A stretch of DNA of 64,000 nt from Leuctra nigra (Eukaryota > Arthropoda > Insecta > Plecoptera > Leuctridae): assembly GCA_934045905.1 (NCBI GenBank), contig OW203765.1:30351997-30415996 (forward strand), read 5' to 3'. Position numbers and translations under genes: made by a program. The notes beneath the pieces are model-generated. The model was not told the DNA's origin. It saw only the letters and a program-made list of their open reading frames with translations, and searched no databases. Below, in pieces: positions 51,363-60,249 of the stretch; position 1 is the first letter of the stretch, and each line of letters begins with the position of its first letter.

Positions 51363-51422
51363 GTCACCAAGTTCGTTTATTCACTTTTTACTACGATGAT
51401 AAAGTTTAAACAGAAAGTTTAA
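51363..51422 (+). CDS. Copy A exon 7 (C-terminus)
   Basis: After CGTCAACAG it encodes VTKFVYSLFTTMIKFKQKV and stops with TAA. This is the end of TM7. It is slightly longer than copy B (19 against 16 residues). Confidence 0.85.
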   Translation, partial: VTKFVYSLFTTMIKFKQKV

Positions 51423-51759
51423 GATAACTTATATACTACTACCATTCTTGAACTTGGTGAACGTCGCGAGAATATTTTATGCTTATCATATCTCAAGTGT
51501 TGTGCAATGATTTTTACGCATTTTATACTTCAAAATGTTAATGGACAAAATCTAGGGGGTTGTAGTATATCTACCCCATCCCCGTACATGTATTAATTAG
51601 TTGTATTTTTCTGTATTAAATTGCATTCGTTACATTGCATTTTGGAGGAGAAAGATTCTCGTAGACTGCGGGGTTAATGAACTATAAGAACACTGGAGGA
51701 TTATTATTGTTAGTATTAAATTATTTTCTATCCACAACGGAATTAAATTTCACCAGTGA

Positions 51760-52030
51760 GAATGTAATATTGAGAAGGGAGGAGAGGAAACCCGGTACCG
51801 GCATGTAGCCTATCGGCGAAAGATACCAATGGGGCCAACGGCTTAACGTCCCATCCGAAGGACGGTGTAACATTCACAGCACGGGCCTCCACAACCCGCG
51901 CCGTCGAGAGACTGATAACAGGTGGAGGGAGGTCGTCACACTGACCCCCAAACACCCCAGTCTCTCTGGCCCAACGGCGGCAACTAGCAGGACCATCTAG
52001 CTTCTGAGCACGTCAATGAGAACCGAGGTA
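51760..52030 (-). mobile_element. SINE-like repeat (family B)
   Basis: A GC-rich block stands out in AT-rich DNA between the two receptors. On the minus strand it contains GTGTGACGACCTCC, CGGCGCGGGTTGTGGAGGCC, CGTCCTTCGGATGGGACGTT then AAGCCG, and ATCTTTCGCCGATAGGC. GACGTTAAGCC is shared with the tail of the family A SINE at 59.2 kb. It has no coding evidence; a 70-codon minus ORF across it is incidental. Confidence 0.55.
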
Positions 52031-52911
52031 AACTAATACACAAGCTCTAACTGTCATTACTGATCTTTTGAACTCATTCGACTTCTGTAATATACTCATC
52101 TAGTAATTCAGATCAGCAATTCATTCTTATTACCCCCACAACAAAGTATTAATGGAGTTTCCTTAATTTGTAAAAAGTAAATCTAATCTACAAATATTTT
52201 TATCTCATCATTTGGATGGGCAATAAGTAGTTTCATCGTTTATTTATAAAAAGTCAAAGGTCGTTATGATACTCGAATATGTTCAAAATTGTTTTCCTTT
52301 GAAGTTTGAAAGAGCGAGTTCATTAAATTGAAAACATGAATGAATCGCTAGTACTTACTCCAAATGACAATCGTAAATATTGTCAAAATACAAATGTCCA
52401 TTTTGAATATTTATGACTTACCGATAATTTGATTGTAGTTTCTGGTATGTTAATATTCTACCATCGTGGAAAATTTCCTGTTCATAGTTTGCATATGGGT
52501 CATAAATCATTGACGAGACAACGTGATGGCACGATTCACAATGTGGTTTAGGAAATAGGTACGCACGTTAGTAATAATGATTACTTGCACTATAGTAGGC
52601 TCGAGAAATCTTTTACATCCACAGGAATAACAGTTTTTACCAAATTAAATGGAATAGTCCTTATTAATGTAGTAATTACATACATTTGATGGGCCAAGCC
52701 AATAGAGCAATTACAGTTTAAAGCAGATACAAATGTTCCTGTGTTAGTCTGTACATAATATTCTTAGATTGTGAATTTAAAAAAAATATATCGGAATTTT
52801 TATCTGCCACTGAATTAAATAATTCATAGATTTGTTTGCAAAGTTGAGTCGACCCAAGAGCAAAAACTGCACAACAAAGTTTTAAATCAATAATAATATA
52901 AATGCCACCGC

Positions 52912-52919
52912 TATAAAAG
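52912..52919 (+). promoter_or_regulatory. TATA box of receptor copy B
   Basis: CTATAAAAGG lies 43 nt before the conserved ATG. An initiator-like TCAACA lies about 32 nt downstream (52944), the normal spacing for a TATA promoter. The element is seen directly; use is inferred. Confidence 0.5.
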
Positions 52920-52961
52920 GAAAGTACACACGTATCTTGACGGTCAACATAGTGAATGATA

Positions 52962-53025
52962 ATGACTATGAAGGAAATATTTTCAGAGTGTATGGGCATC
53001 AATAAATTTATATTATGCCACTACG
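52962..53025 (+). CDS. Copy B exon 1
   Basis: Encodes MTMKEIFSECMGINKFILCH then Y and a split Gly, ending before GTAAGT, phase 1. An in-frame ATG six nucleotides upstream (52956) is also possible, but copy A aligns from 52962. Confidence 0.8.
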
Positions 53026-53687
53026 GTAAGTTCAAAAAAATAAAAAAGTCTAGGAATATTATTGCAATTTACAGTCTAAGTTTTAATGCATAGGCTTGCG
53101 GTTGTATGGATTGCAAATTTTTTTTTTGTAATTTTAAAAGGATTTGATAAATGCTGGAATAGTTTTAATAACCGGTTATGTTCTTCGGTTTGCAAGCTTT
53201 CATATCTTCGTTTTGCGTTTGCAAATAATAATTATCTGTGTAAATCAGCATACATTTCCTCTAATAAAAAATTTGTATAAAATCTCTAAACTGAAAAAGA
53301 GTTGGAAGCACAGTCGATAAGTTCCATAAATGAATTTAGAAATAAAAATGGAGTGATTCTTGGTGCTTTTTTTGTGGAAACAATTTTATGTAAGGTTAAA
53401 ATCTTCTGTTGTATTGTTTCTAGACAGGGTCTCATTATGTTTGAACTTGAAATAATTTAATTTACTCGTTTACATGACCCCTAATTTAAAATCACTATTT
53501 TTTGTAGAAAACTTGCTTGTTACACCGATTAAATATAACCCATTTATATCTGAAGCTTCTAATGACTAAACATTTAGTATTGATTGAAAACTGTATTACA
53601 GGATCACATTTCAATCTGTCAAATACAATAATTTTAACAATTACCTATACTTTTATATCTTGGTCTAAGCCATTAAATTATTTTCAG

Positions 53688-54074
53688 GATTATGGACCCC
53701 AGCAGCTGAAAGAAGCAGCCACATTATGTTATTTGGCAAATATGCATTGCGGATTGTTTTCTGTGCATGCATTTTCCTAGCCACACTATCATTTCCAATC
53801 AATATGTATGAAAACACAGATAACAAAGTTCTACTATGCGAAGGCTTCGTCATATTGAATGTGATATCAATGATCCTGACAAAACCTGGCAGTCTAATTA
53901 TTAAAAGAGATACATTCAAAGATTTAGTTGAGACAATAACAAACATGCGCGCACAGTGCAAGTTGGATTCTGAACGTCAGAGAGAAATCATGGATGAAAC
54001 ACAAAGATTGGCGAATGTTGTGACTGTTGGTTATGTTGCCGTGAATTCTTTTGCTTGTATAGCATTCGCCTTAA
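53688..54074 (+). CDS. Copy B exon 2, part before the MITE
   Basis: Begins after TTTTCAG with GLWTPAAERSSH. It covers TM1 (FCACIFLATLSFPI), TM2 (FVILNVISMILT), the loop TFKDLVETITNMRAQ and the start of TM3 (YVAVNSFACIAFAL). The open frame would stop 15 codons into the MITE (at 54116-54118). It ends here at the TTAA target (54071-54074). Confidence 0.85.
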
Positions 54075-54606
54075 GGGGGAGCAATCGATCGACATATACA
54101 AAAAAAAATTATTCTTGAAATTACAAGTTCAAAAAACTTTTTCCTACATTTCAACTATATTTAAGTACAACAGACTCATTTAATGTTCTGTAGTTTGCAA
54201 CTCCAGTCCAACAATGAGTTTTCAATTTTATGTTATCAGAGGATGAACAAAACTTTAACATGGGAGGTATAGGAAAATCATTTCGAATTTGGTATATAAC
54301 TTTTAAAATAGCACACGTTGGTATTGTTTTCAATTTTTTTCCTGATAGTATGTCCATATGTCTACCATAAAAAAAGTTTTTTGCTCAAATCTATCGAGAC
54401 AAAAAAAATAGATCTTCATTTTAGCCTAAAAATGACACGATTTTCTTTTTCCGCCATAAGATAACATGGGGGAGACAAATCAATTTATCTCAGAAACTGG
54501 ACACGAGAAGTGTTTCATTTTTTCATAGATTGTGTATTGCATGATTATCAATAAGTCACCAAAATTTCAAGTAAATCGGAAACATTGAGGTTATGGTGGT
54601 TCTACC
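54075..54606. mobile_element. 532-bp TTAA-flanked MITE inserted in exon 2 of copy B
   Basis: TTAA is on both sides (54071-54074, 54607-54610). Interior blocks TTTTTTTCCTGATAGTA, GCCATAAGATAACAT and GACACGAGAAGTGT match the 450-bp element at 43299-43748. The ends are more decayed than in that copy (left GGGGGAGCAATCGATCG, right GGTGGTTCTACC). Subtracting the element plus one TTAA leaves exactly 430 nt of exon and an unbroken frame (AFALSQLPDI), as in copy A. No strong donor/acceptor pair at its borders suggests that it is spliced out. Confidence 0.85.
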
Positions 54607-54610
54607 TTAA

Positions 54611-54653
54611 GTCAGTTGCCGGACATCGTGCCTACAAGGACACTGTACTTTAG
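54611..54653 (+). CDS. Copy B exon 2, part after the MITE
   Basis: Resumes with SQLPDIVPTRTLYF and ends AG before GTATGG, phase 2. Copy A has SQVPGLVSTRTLYF at the same place. Confidence 0.8.
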
Positions 54654-54669
54654 GTATGGATAGGCGAAG

Positions 54670-54712
54670 AACATTGTACAAGTACATTGTACATTGTACA
54701 TTGTACAAGAGA
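54670..54712 (+). repeat. Short ATTGTAC tandem repeat in intron 2 of copy B
   Basis: CATTGTAC words repeat four times with TTGTACAA palindromes, within a 119-nt intron (54654-54772). It may affect splicing of this very short intron, but nothing shows that it does. Confidence 0.6.
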
Positions 54713-54772
54713 CCATTATACAGTAGTTTGTGCTCAAATACATTTTCATGCATTTTCATATTACTGTTCTAG

Positions 54773-55246
54773 CGGCTGGTACCCTTACCCCTATCAAGAG
54801 ACGCCCTACTACCAGCTCACCTTAATTATCTGGATGGCGGCAATATATTTTGGTATATCTGCATTCATATCCGTCGACGGATTTATATTTGCTTTACTTA
54901 TTAATGTCTGCGGCCAATTGAAGATACTTCAGTATAATTTGGTTAATTTACGTGAACATTCTTTGGAAATGATTCAACCAAAGAAGTCGATGACGGATTC
55001 AAAAACTGATCGAAGGAGGAACCATTTTGAAAAAGAAGAAGATACTTTGGAAGAGAATAGAAGCAAACACTTTGATTTGGAAGATCGAGAGAAGATCGAG
55101 GAAATGGACCTAATTTCTTTGTTTTCGTAGGAGAATGATGGAGAATATTTTGATATGGAAGATGGAGTGAAGTTTGATGATATTCTTGAGCGTGAAATGC
55201 AGAACCAACTGCAACAATGCATCAAACATCATAGTGATTTGATCAA
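54773..55246 (+). pseudogene. Copy B exon 3, with TAG in an acidic duplicated linker
   Basis: 474 nt between TTCTAG and GTAAGT, phase 2 on both sides. It encodes GWYPYPYQETPYYQLTLIIW, the TM4 region through VDGFIFALLI, CGQLKILQYNLVNLREHSLE, then a highly charged linker. TAG is at 55128-55130. In the same frame after it, ENDGEYFDMEDGVKFDDI leads to LQQCIKHHSDLI, the typical loop motif (C-x-x-HH). Coding potential on both sides argues that the frame was recently continuous, or that the TAG is the AG of an intron. Confidence 0.75.
55053..55208 (+). repeat. 78-bp tandem duplication inside exon 3 linker
   Basis: Two adjacent 78-nt units start GAGAAT (55053 and 55131). Both contain a TTTGATWTGGAAGATSGAG core, giving ENRSKHFDLEDREKIEE and ENDGEYFDMEDGVKFDD. 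The TAG is the last codon of unit 1. The second half of each unit is more diverged. It accounts for part of the unusual receptor length. Confidence 0.6.
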
Positions 55247-55367
55247 GTAAGTAGAAATAAGTTGATCAAACACGCATATAATCTGATGGTGATATATCCT
55301 TGCCAATATTCTTGTTGATCAGTTAGAATGTCAAAAATGTCAACCTAACGCTGATTTCTGTTCTTAG

Positions 55368-55467
55368 TTTTTCCTCATCCGTGGAAGCAGCATTGAAGGA
55401 AATCATGTTTAATCAACTTGCGAATAATACGATATCTGTCGCCACAGCAGTTGCTTGGATACGCTTT
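55368..55467 (+). CDS. Copy B exon 4
   Basis: 100 nt, entering at phase 2 after TTCTTAG and leaving at phase 0 before GTAAGA. It encodes (N)FSSSVEAALKEIMFNQLAN then NTISVATAVAWIRF. This is the region before and within TM5 of odorant receptors. There is no counterpart in copy A. Confidence 0.85.
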
Positions 55468-55591
55468 GTAAGACATTTATTTAACAGGGTTAGGATGCTT
55501 TATATGGCTCAAAGAGAGATACAACTCGTCCGTCTCATTTGTCGTAAAGAGCTTTCCAAATTATGGCATTTGTTTTATGTGGACCTCTAAA

Positions 55592-55645
55592 ATAAAATAT
55601 TTCAGAACAATGTGAGATTCCCATCCGAAAATGCCATGTACTCGT
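55592..55645 (+). repeat. Foldback-arm fragment in intron 4 of copy B
   Basis: AAATATTTCAGAACAATGTG, AGATTCCCATC and CCGAAAATGCCATGT align with the right arm at about 22656-22722. It is a second relic of that family inside this receptor cluster. Confidence 0.6.
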
Positions 55646-56058
55646 AGAATGCCTAGCTTATGGTGCTTTTCAAATTTATTTTTGTTTATTTTTACATGTC
55701 TAAATGAGACACATAGTTATAATTACTTACCAGTCCTTAAAATATTTATTATATAGATGTCTTGAATAATGTTCGAAAATTTTCGTCACAAGTGGAACGG
55801 ACATTCTTGCTAATTAGGGCTATTGCAGTATAATAATTAAGTTTTCTTCTTCATAATTTAAATTATTGTTTATGATTAGTAGCACTTGCTAGAGGTCATA
55901 AATCCAATTAATAGTAACATTTTTTTTTAAATGACAATAAATTATAAGACAGTCAGCGCCACGTCATCGGAAAGTTTGATTTTTTTTTTGAATTTATTCT
56001 ATTTCTTCTGTACAGAAGATGTGGTTGTTGAACTTAACAACTCTGTTTTCTTTGACAG

Positions 56059-56163
56059 CTTCCTGCTTTCCACCTCCGGGAATTCTTCTTATCATTGCTG
56101 TTTGTCGTCTGCACGCTGGAACTCTTCCTTCAGTGCGTCTTCTCAGATCTAATCGAGAGCGAG
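56059..56163 (+). CDS. Copy B exon 5
   Basis: 105 nt, phase 0 on both sides (TTTGACAG before, GTAAAC after). It encodes LPAFHLREFFLSLLFVVCTL then ELFLQCVFSDLIESE, matching TM6 and the receptor-typical (L/F)-x-x-C-x-F-(G/S)-x-x-L pattern. It is missing from copy A. Confidence 0.85.
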
Positions 56164-56690
56164 GTAAACTGTTCATGTTTTACGCATTCAAACGTACAAA
56201 CAATAATAAATAAAATATGTATGAAATTGTATAATGGACAGAATTGGAACATCTTAAGAACACTATTCTAAGTAGCTGTCAATCAACTTCCAAATATTAA
56301 TCGATACCTTTGTCTATTATACCTACCTAAACTCTAGCATTCGGATCGGAAAAAAATAGAAAGACAAATTGTTAGTCCCCGTTTTGAAATAGAATATTTA
56401 TTTTTACATTATAACGTTATTTACAGAATGGAGACATAAAAAAATAATCTAACCCATTTTTGGCGGTGGAGAATTTTGCTTCTGCTCTTAAATTTAGGAA
56501 TCAAAACAATAGTTGTTTTGTCTATTTTTTTTGTATTGTTTTGTTTGTTTTCTCGATTTTTGCTATTACTGAAAATTGTGTTCAACCGATAAACTGTGCA
56601 AAGTGAGACAATTATACCTAACTGTATTGATGCACATTAGTTGTTGGATATATGACAATCCAAGTACGTCTTGTAAGACACTTGTTCCAG

Positions 56691-56846
56691 AGTTCTCGAG
56701 TGAAGGATGCTGTCTACAGCTGTGATTGGTTCGAAGCGCCGGAGAGTTTCAAGAGATCCATGATGATTATGATATCGCAAGCTAACCAGCCTATAGTCAT
56801 CCGAGTGGCTGGATTCGTGCCTCTTTCCATGGAGACATTTCACTCG
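56691..56846 (+). CDS. Copy B exon 6
   Basis: 156 nt, phase 0. It encodes SSRVKDAVYSCDWFEAPESF, KRSMMIMISQANQPIVIRVA and GFVPLSMETFHS between TTCCAG and GTACGT. It is the best-conserved exon against copy A and contains the hallmark C-terminal 7tm_6 residues. Confidence 0.9.
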
Positions 56847-56911
56847 GTACGTCGTAAGAATATTCAAACCATATGGAATACATTATAACTGAATCTTCTT
56901 TTTCCCAACAG

Positions 56912-56962
56912 GTCATGAAGTTTGTATATTTCTTCTTTACTGCACTGAATCAAGCTCTTTAA
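56912..56962 (+). CDS. Copy B exon 7 (C-terminus)
   Basis: After CCCAACAG it encodes VMKFVYFFFTALNQAL, then TAA. It completes TM7. No AATAAA is seen in the first 100 nt after the stop. Confidence 0.85.
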   Translation, partial: VMKFVYFFFTALNQAL

Positions 56963-58339
56963 AAGTTTTGAGAAATATATGCTATCATCATTTTTGTAAT
57001 ATTATTGCTGTCACTTGGGATGTGGTAATGATGTAGGTATGTGTTTCTTTAGCTCATTAATTTATTCGAATTCGTGTATCATATTTATCATGCAGTATAT
57101 TTTAAAATTTTAAGTTGTATCTTTTCAATTTTTTTCAGCACTCGCTATTTTTAATGCAAAACAACTAAAAATGTTATTCATTCTTCATTAAATCGGATCC
57201 ATTCATTTGACTATTTTTTTATTTCCATCCTATTTAATATTTTTAGACACTTATTAAACACTATTTTGAATAGGTCTTACTAAAAGTAATTATTTTATTA
57301 TTTACTATGCACTATTTGTGTAAAAAGGGAATGCATTATATTACTAGAACATACATTATAAATTATATTGCAGATATTTGAGAAACATGCCACATTATTA
57401 TTTGAAAATCTATTGGGTAAACAATAATTATAGTCCTGACAAAATACAAAAATTATATTTAATTGGCAAATGATTCTACATTTGTTTATAAAATATTCAA
57501 TAAATTAAATATTTATGAGGTCAAAACCCTGTGAACTTATTTTCACCTTTTAGATACATAAAGCGCTATTTCATAACAAACTCTTATTTGACACAATTCA
57601 TATTACATAAATATTTTAACAAACACAAATATATCATCATTTCACTTCCTGTTATGACACCGTTTAATTAATCATTCTTTTGTGAATATGATTAAATGCT
57701 GCCACAAAGACAAGTGCAAACATATCTTTACAAACACCCACATACCTCTCAGATGAAATATGTTCTGAAGAGAAAATAATTCCTGATAGCTAATGCTACG
57801 ATCAAGAATAAGCCATATCAAACTACAATAACGTGTTATTTATAGCTTCTTTAGCAATTTATACCGTCTAGAAACTTATAACTTCACTAGGTTGCCTCAT
57901 CAGGAGACCACCTATGGTTCTAATAGTTTTCGATGATTTTCTTCATGATCTAGGATTTCGCGGTAATGTACAAGACTTGAACTATACTATGTAATTTATT
58001 ATAATTCTTGCTTCATCTGCTTGCATTATTCAGTATTGTGGGATACAGTTTTTAGACGATTGACGTTACCTGTAGACTGTTTACTAGATTTATGATAATT
58101 TATGGGGGATTTGTGTTTGTTAGAAGGGATTTTATTTTCCATTGAGAAATATCAAATCATAATACAATTTTATAAATTAGTTTTGATGAATTGAAAAATC
58201 AGCATCTCTGCGAATTTGTGAGACTTATATTCCACTTAAAGTCAATCAATTTAAATAAAAATGCAGAGCTGTTGGCCTGCTGAAATCTTTCCCAGGCCAT
58301 CTAATAAACCTTCCCATCATTTGCCTATCGACTTGAAGA
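56963..58339. other. Downstream intergenic DNA, no gene recognised
   Basis: AT-rich sequence with no ORF or repeat that I can support. Confidence 0.55.
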
Positions 58340-58500
58340 CATGACATATTATATTAAGAAGAAAATCACATTATTGATGGCTGTCCTTTTTTAAAAAAGG
58401 TTGACCACTTGGATCCAGCGTACTAAACAATCAAAATTAATTACAAATCTATTATTTATAAGCTTAAATAGGAACAATGAATATTAAAAATTGATTTGGC
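58340..58500 (-). mobile_element. Second copy of the 45.2-kb retroelement tail
   Basis: It contains GCTGTCC, TTGACCACTTGGATCCAGC and following AT-rich sequence in the same order as 45216-45300. It is probably the 3' end of a minus-strand retroelement. The ORF at 58484-58729 would lie just upstream in that orientation. Confidence 0.35.
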
Positions 58501-58726
58501 TATAAAAATGATTATGAAGGATGGCAATTGATGATTTCAAAATAATGGGAACAATGATGTCTAAAATACTTAATGAAATAGAAAAACGCTTCAAAAATGC
58601 AGTGAAGAACTTGGGAACAGCAGCTCCCTGTCCGTGGTTGACATGAAAACTTACAAAAGTATACATGTCTATGGTCAATGGCATTGTTCTTACAACATCG
58701 ACGTCGACAATTAACTGTGCAAATTT
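58484..58726 (-). CDS. Unrecognised minus-strand ORF next to a retroelement tail
   Basis: About 81 codons with balanced composition (FAQLIVDVDVVRTMPLTIDM, HVNHGQGAAVPKFFTAFL). A second frame of 103 codons overlaps (58512-58823). A TTTTTATAG acceptor-like word precedes it. It does not resemble reverse transcriptase or a receptor. Its position upstream of the tail at 58.4 kb makes a retroelement or gene-fragment origin possible. Confidence 0.2.
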   Translation of the reverse strand, partial: KFAQLIVDVDVVRTMPLTIDMYTFVSFHVNHGQGAAVPKFFTAFLKRFSISLSILDIIVPIILKSSIAILHNHFYSQINF

Positions 58727-58931
58727 CAATTCTATAAAAATTAATATCGGAACAACATTCGGAACAAGCCGTTATGCCCAATGCCTTGCATAACAACAGT
58801 TCAGAAAACATCCATGATCTCAAATATTTAATAATGCAGTATGGTAGTATTTAGTAAAATTTTATATGTCATTGTCAATAAACATTAGATAATTTTTAAT
58901 TTATAATGCAATTAAAACTATTTCATGAATT

Positions 58932-59130
58932 GTTATTTACATTCACACTGTTCTTCAACTTGGCCAATGGCGACTGATGGATGATACTGATGATGATAAG
59001 GAGATTGTAATGAATATGTAAGGATGGATGGTGGGAAGGAGATACTCGCAATATATTAGTATATGGAACCTTCCCGTCATTTGCTTTCGGAGGGAAGCCA
59101 CGAGAAACCTCAGTCACCGCCCATGCCTGA
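58932..59130 (-). mobile_element. tRNA-derived SINE (family A), diverged, head missing
   Basis: Minus strand: CCTCAGTC head side, TTTCGTGGCTTCCCTCCGA, GACGGGAAGGTTCC, then the CATCATCAGTATCATCC segment and GCCATTGGCC. The order matches the copy 35 bp away at 59165-59428, in tandem and the same orientation. Confidence 0.6.
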
Positions 59131-59164
59131 GCCTGAGCCAAATTGCATCGCTTAATTAACTATT

Positions 59165-59428
59165 TGTTTCTGGGGCTTAACGTCGCACTGTTCTGCAGCG
59201 AGGCTAATGGCGACGGACGAATGATTATGATGATGATTGGGAGATGATGATGAAGAGTTGGTGGGATGGAGGAGGTCGTGGCAGCTATTAGTAGGGTACC
59301 TTCCCAGCATATGCCTGTCGACTGAGGGAATACCACGACAAAAAAACAGTCAGGAAGGACGGCCGCGGGAATCGAACCCGGGCCTCCGGAATACAAGTTC
59401 AGAGCGTTACCACTCAACCAACCTGTTC
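59165..59428 (-). mobile_element. tRNA-derived SINE (family A), best full-length copy
   Basis: Minus strand: tRNA-like head with A-box TTGGTTGAGTGGTAACGCTC and B-box GGCCCGGGTTCGATTCCCGC. The body has CTTCCTGACTG, CCCTCAGTCGACAG, GCTGGGAAGGTACCCTACT and CATCATCATCTCCCAATCAT. The tail is GCAGAACAGTGCGACGTT then AAGCCCC. It serves as the reference for the other copies in this window. Confidence 0.85.
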
Positions 59429-59515
59429 CATCTTTATTAACTCTATTTTTTTTTCATAATTTTTTTTTATATCGTGATGAAAAAAGGATTTATGACAAAG
59501 ATGAACAGATTGACG

Positions 59516-59539
59516 CCCCCCCCCCCCCCCCCCCCCCCC
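59516..59539 (+). repeat. Poly-C tract (24 nt)
   Basis: Uninterrupted Cs between TGACG and TAAGTATCCCG. It is the longest of three C/G homopolymers of at least 16 nt in the window. Confidence 0.9.
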
Positions 59540-60081
59540 TAAGTATCCCGAATGACGAGTCCAGTGCTCTGGTCACTGATCCAACACGCGTGCGCATTAC
59601 ACGGTAATTAATACTTCACGGCAGATTCTTCTCGGCTGGACGCCAGAGACGTGTGGCGGAGCTGAAGAATCACACGTGGTCCAGCGCATGGGAGGATCAT
59701 TCTCCTCTACGTGGTTGCCATGCCGAGTAGCCGAGTAGAAGTACGACACAATAGGATGGCGGAGACCTCGATAACTCATGCCGTGATCGAGTAGATCCAT
59801 GTCATTTCAACCACAACCGTAGGAGCTTAGAGATCATACTCGTAGCATGCGTAAAATGTATTATGTAAACAACCCGTTTCGTTTGTAGCAAGTTCTAGTC
59901 GTTTTCTAGCAAGATCGGGCTCCTCGTTTCACAAAAAATTGATTTGTATAGTTTATTCGCCGCTTTACTGACGGATAATCTGTGGTCACAGTCTTCCATG
60001 CAATTCAAATGCTCGCTTCGCAACGCGTTCACTGAGCGTTTTTATTACATGAAATACACACGAATTATTAGTCCAACCCTG
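59540..60081. other. GC-richer non-coding segment
   Basis: It begins with a degraded tRNA-like stretch after the poly-C. A word GCTTCGCAACGCGTTCACTGAGCG at about 60013-60036 is related to repeats at 47.75 and 50.48 kb. No exon can be supported. Confidence 0.45.
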
Positions 60082-60246
60082 GACCCTTACCTAATATCGC
60101 TATATTTCAGTAGCACCGTGTTACTGTAGCACGATCGGCTAGTTGCCATGGCGACAATGTTAGCTCTTATGGCTAAAACTTTTAAAACAAAAGTTGTGCT
60201 ACAGTAACACGGTGCTACTGAAATCTGGCGATATTAGGTAAGGGTC
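60082..60246. mobile_element. 165-bp palindromic MITE with CTG direct repeats
   Basis: Arms of about 53 bp: GACCCTTACCTAATATCGC at the left and GCGATATTAGGTAAGGGTC at the right. Inner arms TTTCAGTAGCACCGTGTTAC and GTAACACGGTGCTACTGAAA follow. CTG is directly outside both ends (60079-60081, 60247-60249). Non-coding. Confidence 0.75.
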
Positions 60247-60249
60247 CTG

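Larger units (their letters stand above)
47206..51422 (+). pseudogene. Odorant receptor pseudogene, copy A (7tm_6 family)
   Basis: Insect odorant receptors are seven-transmembrane, inverted-topology ligand-gated channel subunits that work with Orco in sensory neuron dendrites. This copy retains five exon regions collinear with copy B: exon 1 (47206-47269), exon 2 (48049-48478), the start of exon 3 (49467-49661), exon 6 (51129-51284) and exon 7 (51363-51422). Splice phases match copy B throughout. Diagnostic C-terminal residues are YNCDW, SFKRSMRIMM and AAGFVPLSMETFLS. Damage: TAA at 49588-49590 where copy B has TTA, a LINE 3' fragment replacing the rest of exon 3, and loss of exons 4 and 5. 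Intron 2 has grown to 988 bp through two MITEs, against 119 bp in copy B. Exons 1, 2, 6 and 7 are still open, so the decay may be recent. Confidence 0.85.
52962..56962 (+). pseudogene. Odorant receptor copy B (7tm_6), complete exon set but interrupted twice
   Basis: Seven exons with consistent phases: 52962-53025, 53688-54653 (MITE-split), 54773-55246, 55368-55467, 56059-56163, 56691-56846, 56912-56962. If the MITE is discounted and the TAG ignored, the coding length is 1380 nt (459 residues), longer than the usual 380-420 because of an acidic linker in exon 3. Seven hydrophobic segments can be placed, and the C-terminal receptor block (YSCDWF, GFVPLSMETF) is intact. Problems: a TTAA-flanked 532-bp insertion in exon 2, and an in-frame TAG at 55128-55130. 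The TAG follows TTTCTTTGTTTTC and could be a splice acceptor. Either this allele is a recent pseudogene, or splicing differs from my model. It lies 1.5 kb downstream of copy A, same strand, so the pair is a tandem duplication. Confidence 0.8.

Noticed and set aside
54974..55225. Serine-rich minus-strand ORF
   Set aside because: It is the antisense of the acidic, GAA/GAT-rich linker in receptor exon 3.
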